Below, piece after piece: positions 6,529 through 7,428 of a stretch of DNA of 7,428 nucleotides (position 1 is the stretch's first letter; each line of letters starts with the position of its first letter). Both the position numbers and the translations under genes were made by a program. This DNA is from Bacillota bacterium (GTDB taxonomy: Bacteria > Bacillota_A > Clostridia > Lutisporales > Lutisporaceae), in assembly GCA_022706865.1 (NCBI GenBank), contig JAKJBT010000078.1:1-7428 (forward strand), in the 5' to 3' direction. The notes beneath the pieces were generated by a model. It searched no databases. It was not told the DNA's origin and saw only the letters and a program-made list of their open reading frames with translations.

Positions 6529-7428
6529 TTACTCCGCGCCTTTAAGCTTTTCCGCCTGTACGCTTGTTATAAGCGCATCTATCATTTCGTCCAGGTCCCC
6601 GTCCATAAAGGAATCCAACTGATACAGAGTCAGTCCTATTCTGTGATCGGTAACCCTTCCCTGAGGAAAATTGTATGTCCTGATCCTTTCGCTTCTGTCC
6701 CCGGTGCCTACCTGGCTCTTCCGGTCGTTTGCTATCTCGGCATTATGTCTTTCGGTTTCCAGCTCCAGCAGCCTGGACTTCAATATCTTTATGGCCTTTT
6801 CCTTATTCTTGAGCTGGGATTTCTCATCCTGGCAGGACACAACGAACCCCGTAGGCAGGTGTGTAACCCGTACGGCACTGTCTGTGGTATTTACGCTCTG
6901 GCCTCCGTGTCCGCTGGAACGGAACACATCTATCCTCAGATCGTTCATGTTTATTTCCACATCTACGTCTTCCGCTTCCGGAAGCACTGCAACAGTTGAG
7001 GTTGAGGTATGGATCCTGCCGCCGGCCTCAGTAGTGGGAATCCTCTGTACCCTGTGGGCGCCGCTTTCGTATTTGAGCCTGCTGTATGCGCCCTTTCCCT
7101 CTATTTCAAATATGACTTCCTTATAACCGCCTATATCCGTGGGATTGGAGCTCAGCATTTCAACCTTCCAGCCCATTCTCTCAGCATATCTCATATACAT
7201 CCTTAACAGGTCTCCGGCAAACAGCGCCGCTTCTTCCCCTCCGGCAGCACCTCTAATTTCAACTATTACGTTCTTTTCATCATTGGGATCCTTAGGGAGC
7301 AGAAGTATCTTAAGCTCTTCTTCCAGCTTCTCCTGCTTCTCCTGCAGCTCCTCAAGCTCAAGCCTTACCATTTCCTCAAAATCCTTGTCGGACTTATCCA
7401 GAAGCATTTCTTTCGAATCTTCTATCCC
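6529..7428 (-). CDS. prfA: Peptide chain release factor 1, N-terminus cut by window edge
   Basis: Recognises UAA and UAG stop codons in the ribosomal A site and triggers hydrolysis of peptidyl-tRNA. The frame is open to the window edge, giving 299 residues; by comparison with family length (about 355-360) roughly 58 N-terminal residues are missing, so the internal ATG at 7405-7407 is not the true start. In the visible numbering there is an acidic coiled helix (about 10-43), then [16 protein letters not shown] (58-73), [23 protein letters not shown] (120-142) and [17 protein letters not shown] (171-187), with the catalytic GGQ encoded at 6898-6906. The tripeptide Pro-Thr-Thr (131-133) fits the RF1 P-x-T stop-codon reader, not the RF2 S-P-F. 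The GGQ glutamine is normally methylated by PrmC; no prmC gene follows here. The C-terminus is complete and ends 3 nt before the large hairpin. Confidence 0.97.
   Translation of the reverse strand, partial: GIEDSKEMLLDKSDKDFEEMVRLELEELQEKQEKLEEELKILLLPKDPNDEKNVIVEIRGAAGGEEAALFAGDLLRMYMRYAERMGWKVEMLSSNPTDIGGYKEVIFEIEGKGAYSRLKYESGAHRVQRIPTTEAGGRIHTSTSTVAVLPEAEDVDVEINMNDLRIDVFRSSGHGGQSVNTTDSAVRVTHLPTGFVVSCQDEKSQLKNKEKAIKILKSRLLELETERHNAEIANDRKSQVGTGDRSERIRTYNFPQGRVTDHRIGLTLYQLDSFMDGDLDEMIDALITSVQAEKLKGAE

Overview
The window is a bacterial chromosome segment, most likely from a Clostridia-type Firmicute. The evidence is strong AGGAGG-type ribosome binding sites, frequent TTG and GTG starts, moderate base composition, and a gene order resembling the Bacillus/Clostridium block prfA - ywlC(sua5) - ywlE - rpiB(ywlF) - upp - mnaA(wecB). 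I cannot name a species. Every gene I can support lies on the minus strand, so transcription runs from right to left, and genes are described in that order.

Right end (7428-6529): prfA, peptide chain release factor 1, cut by the window edge. Directly after its stop codon is a perfect inverted repeat with 31-bp arms (6461-6525) and, beyond it, three GAGAC-type tandem units (6440-6469). It has no U-tract and looks like a REP-like or small non-autonomous repeat rather than a standard terminator.

Middle right (6428-5796): a complete type II toxin-antitoxin module. A near-consensus promoter whose -10 box lies in a 23-bp palindromic operator drives a Phd/YefM-type antitoxin and an overlapping RelE/ParE-type toxin. 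A second short sequence related to the prfA-side repeat (5771-5792) lies just beyond the toxin, so the module is bracketed by related repeats. It is also more AT-rich than its neighbours by a limited hand count. It looks like an accessory insertion in a housekeeping region.

Middle (5690-2192): a ZIP-family metal transporter, then, after a plausible promoter, a tightly packed operon. This holds Sua5/TsaC-type threonylcarbamoyl-AMP synthase (tRNA t6A), a YwlE-type low-molecular-weight phosphatase, ribose-5-phosphate isomerase B, uracil phosphoribosyltransferase and a dCMP deaminase. Gaps between the first four are 1-2 nt; the last gap is 60 nt. RpiB (a route to PRPP), Upp (PRPP + uracil to UMP) and dCMP deaminase (dCMP to dUMP) form a loose pentose/pyrimidine theme.

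Left end (1665-1): a strong consensus promoter starts a cell-envelope pair. WecA/TagO loads GlcNAc-1-phosphate onto undecaprenyl phosphate, and WecB/MnaA makes UDP-ManNAc; wecB is cut by the window edge. Together they begin teichoic-acid-like or other lipid-linked surface polymer synthesis.

No stretch over 300 bases lacks a gene. I found no rRNA, tRNA, CRISPR array, riboswitch or transposase gene. Most of the window is ordinary housekeeping DNA; the part most worth a second look is the repeat-bracketed toxin-antitoxin module at about 5771-6525.
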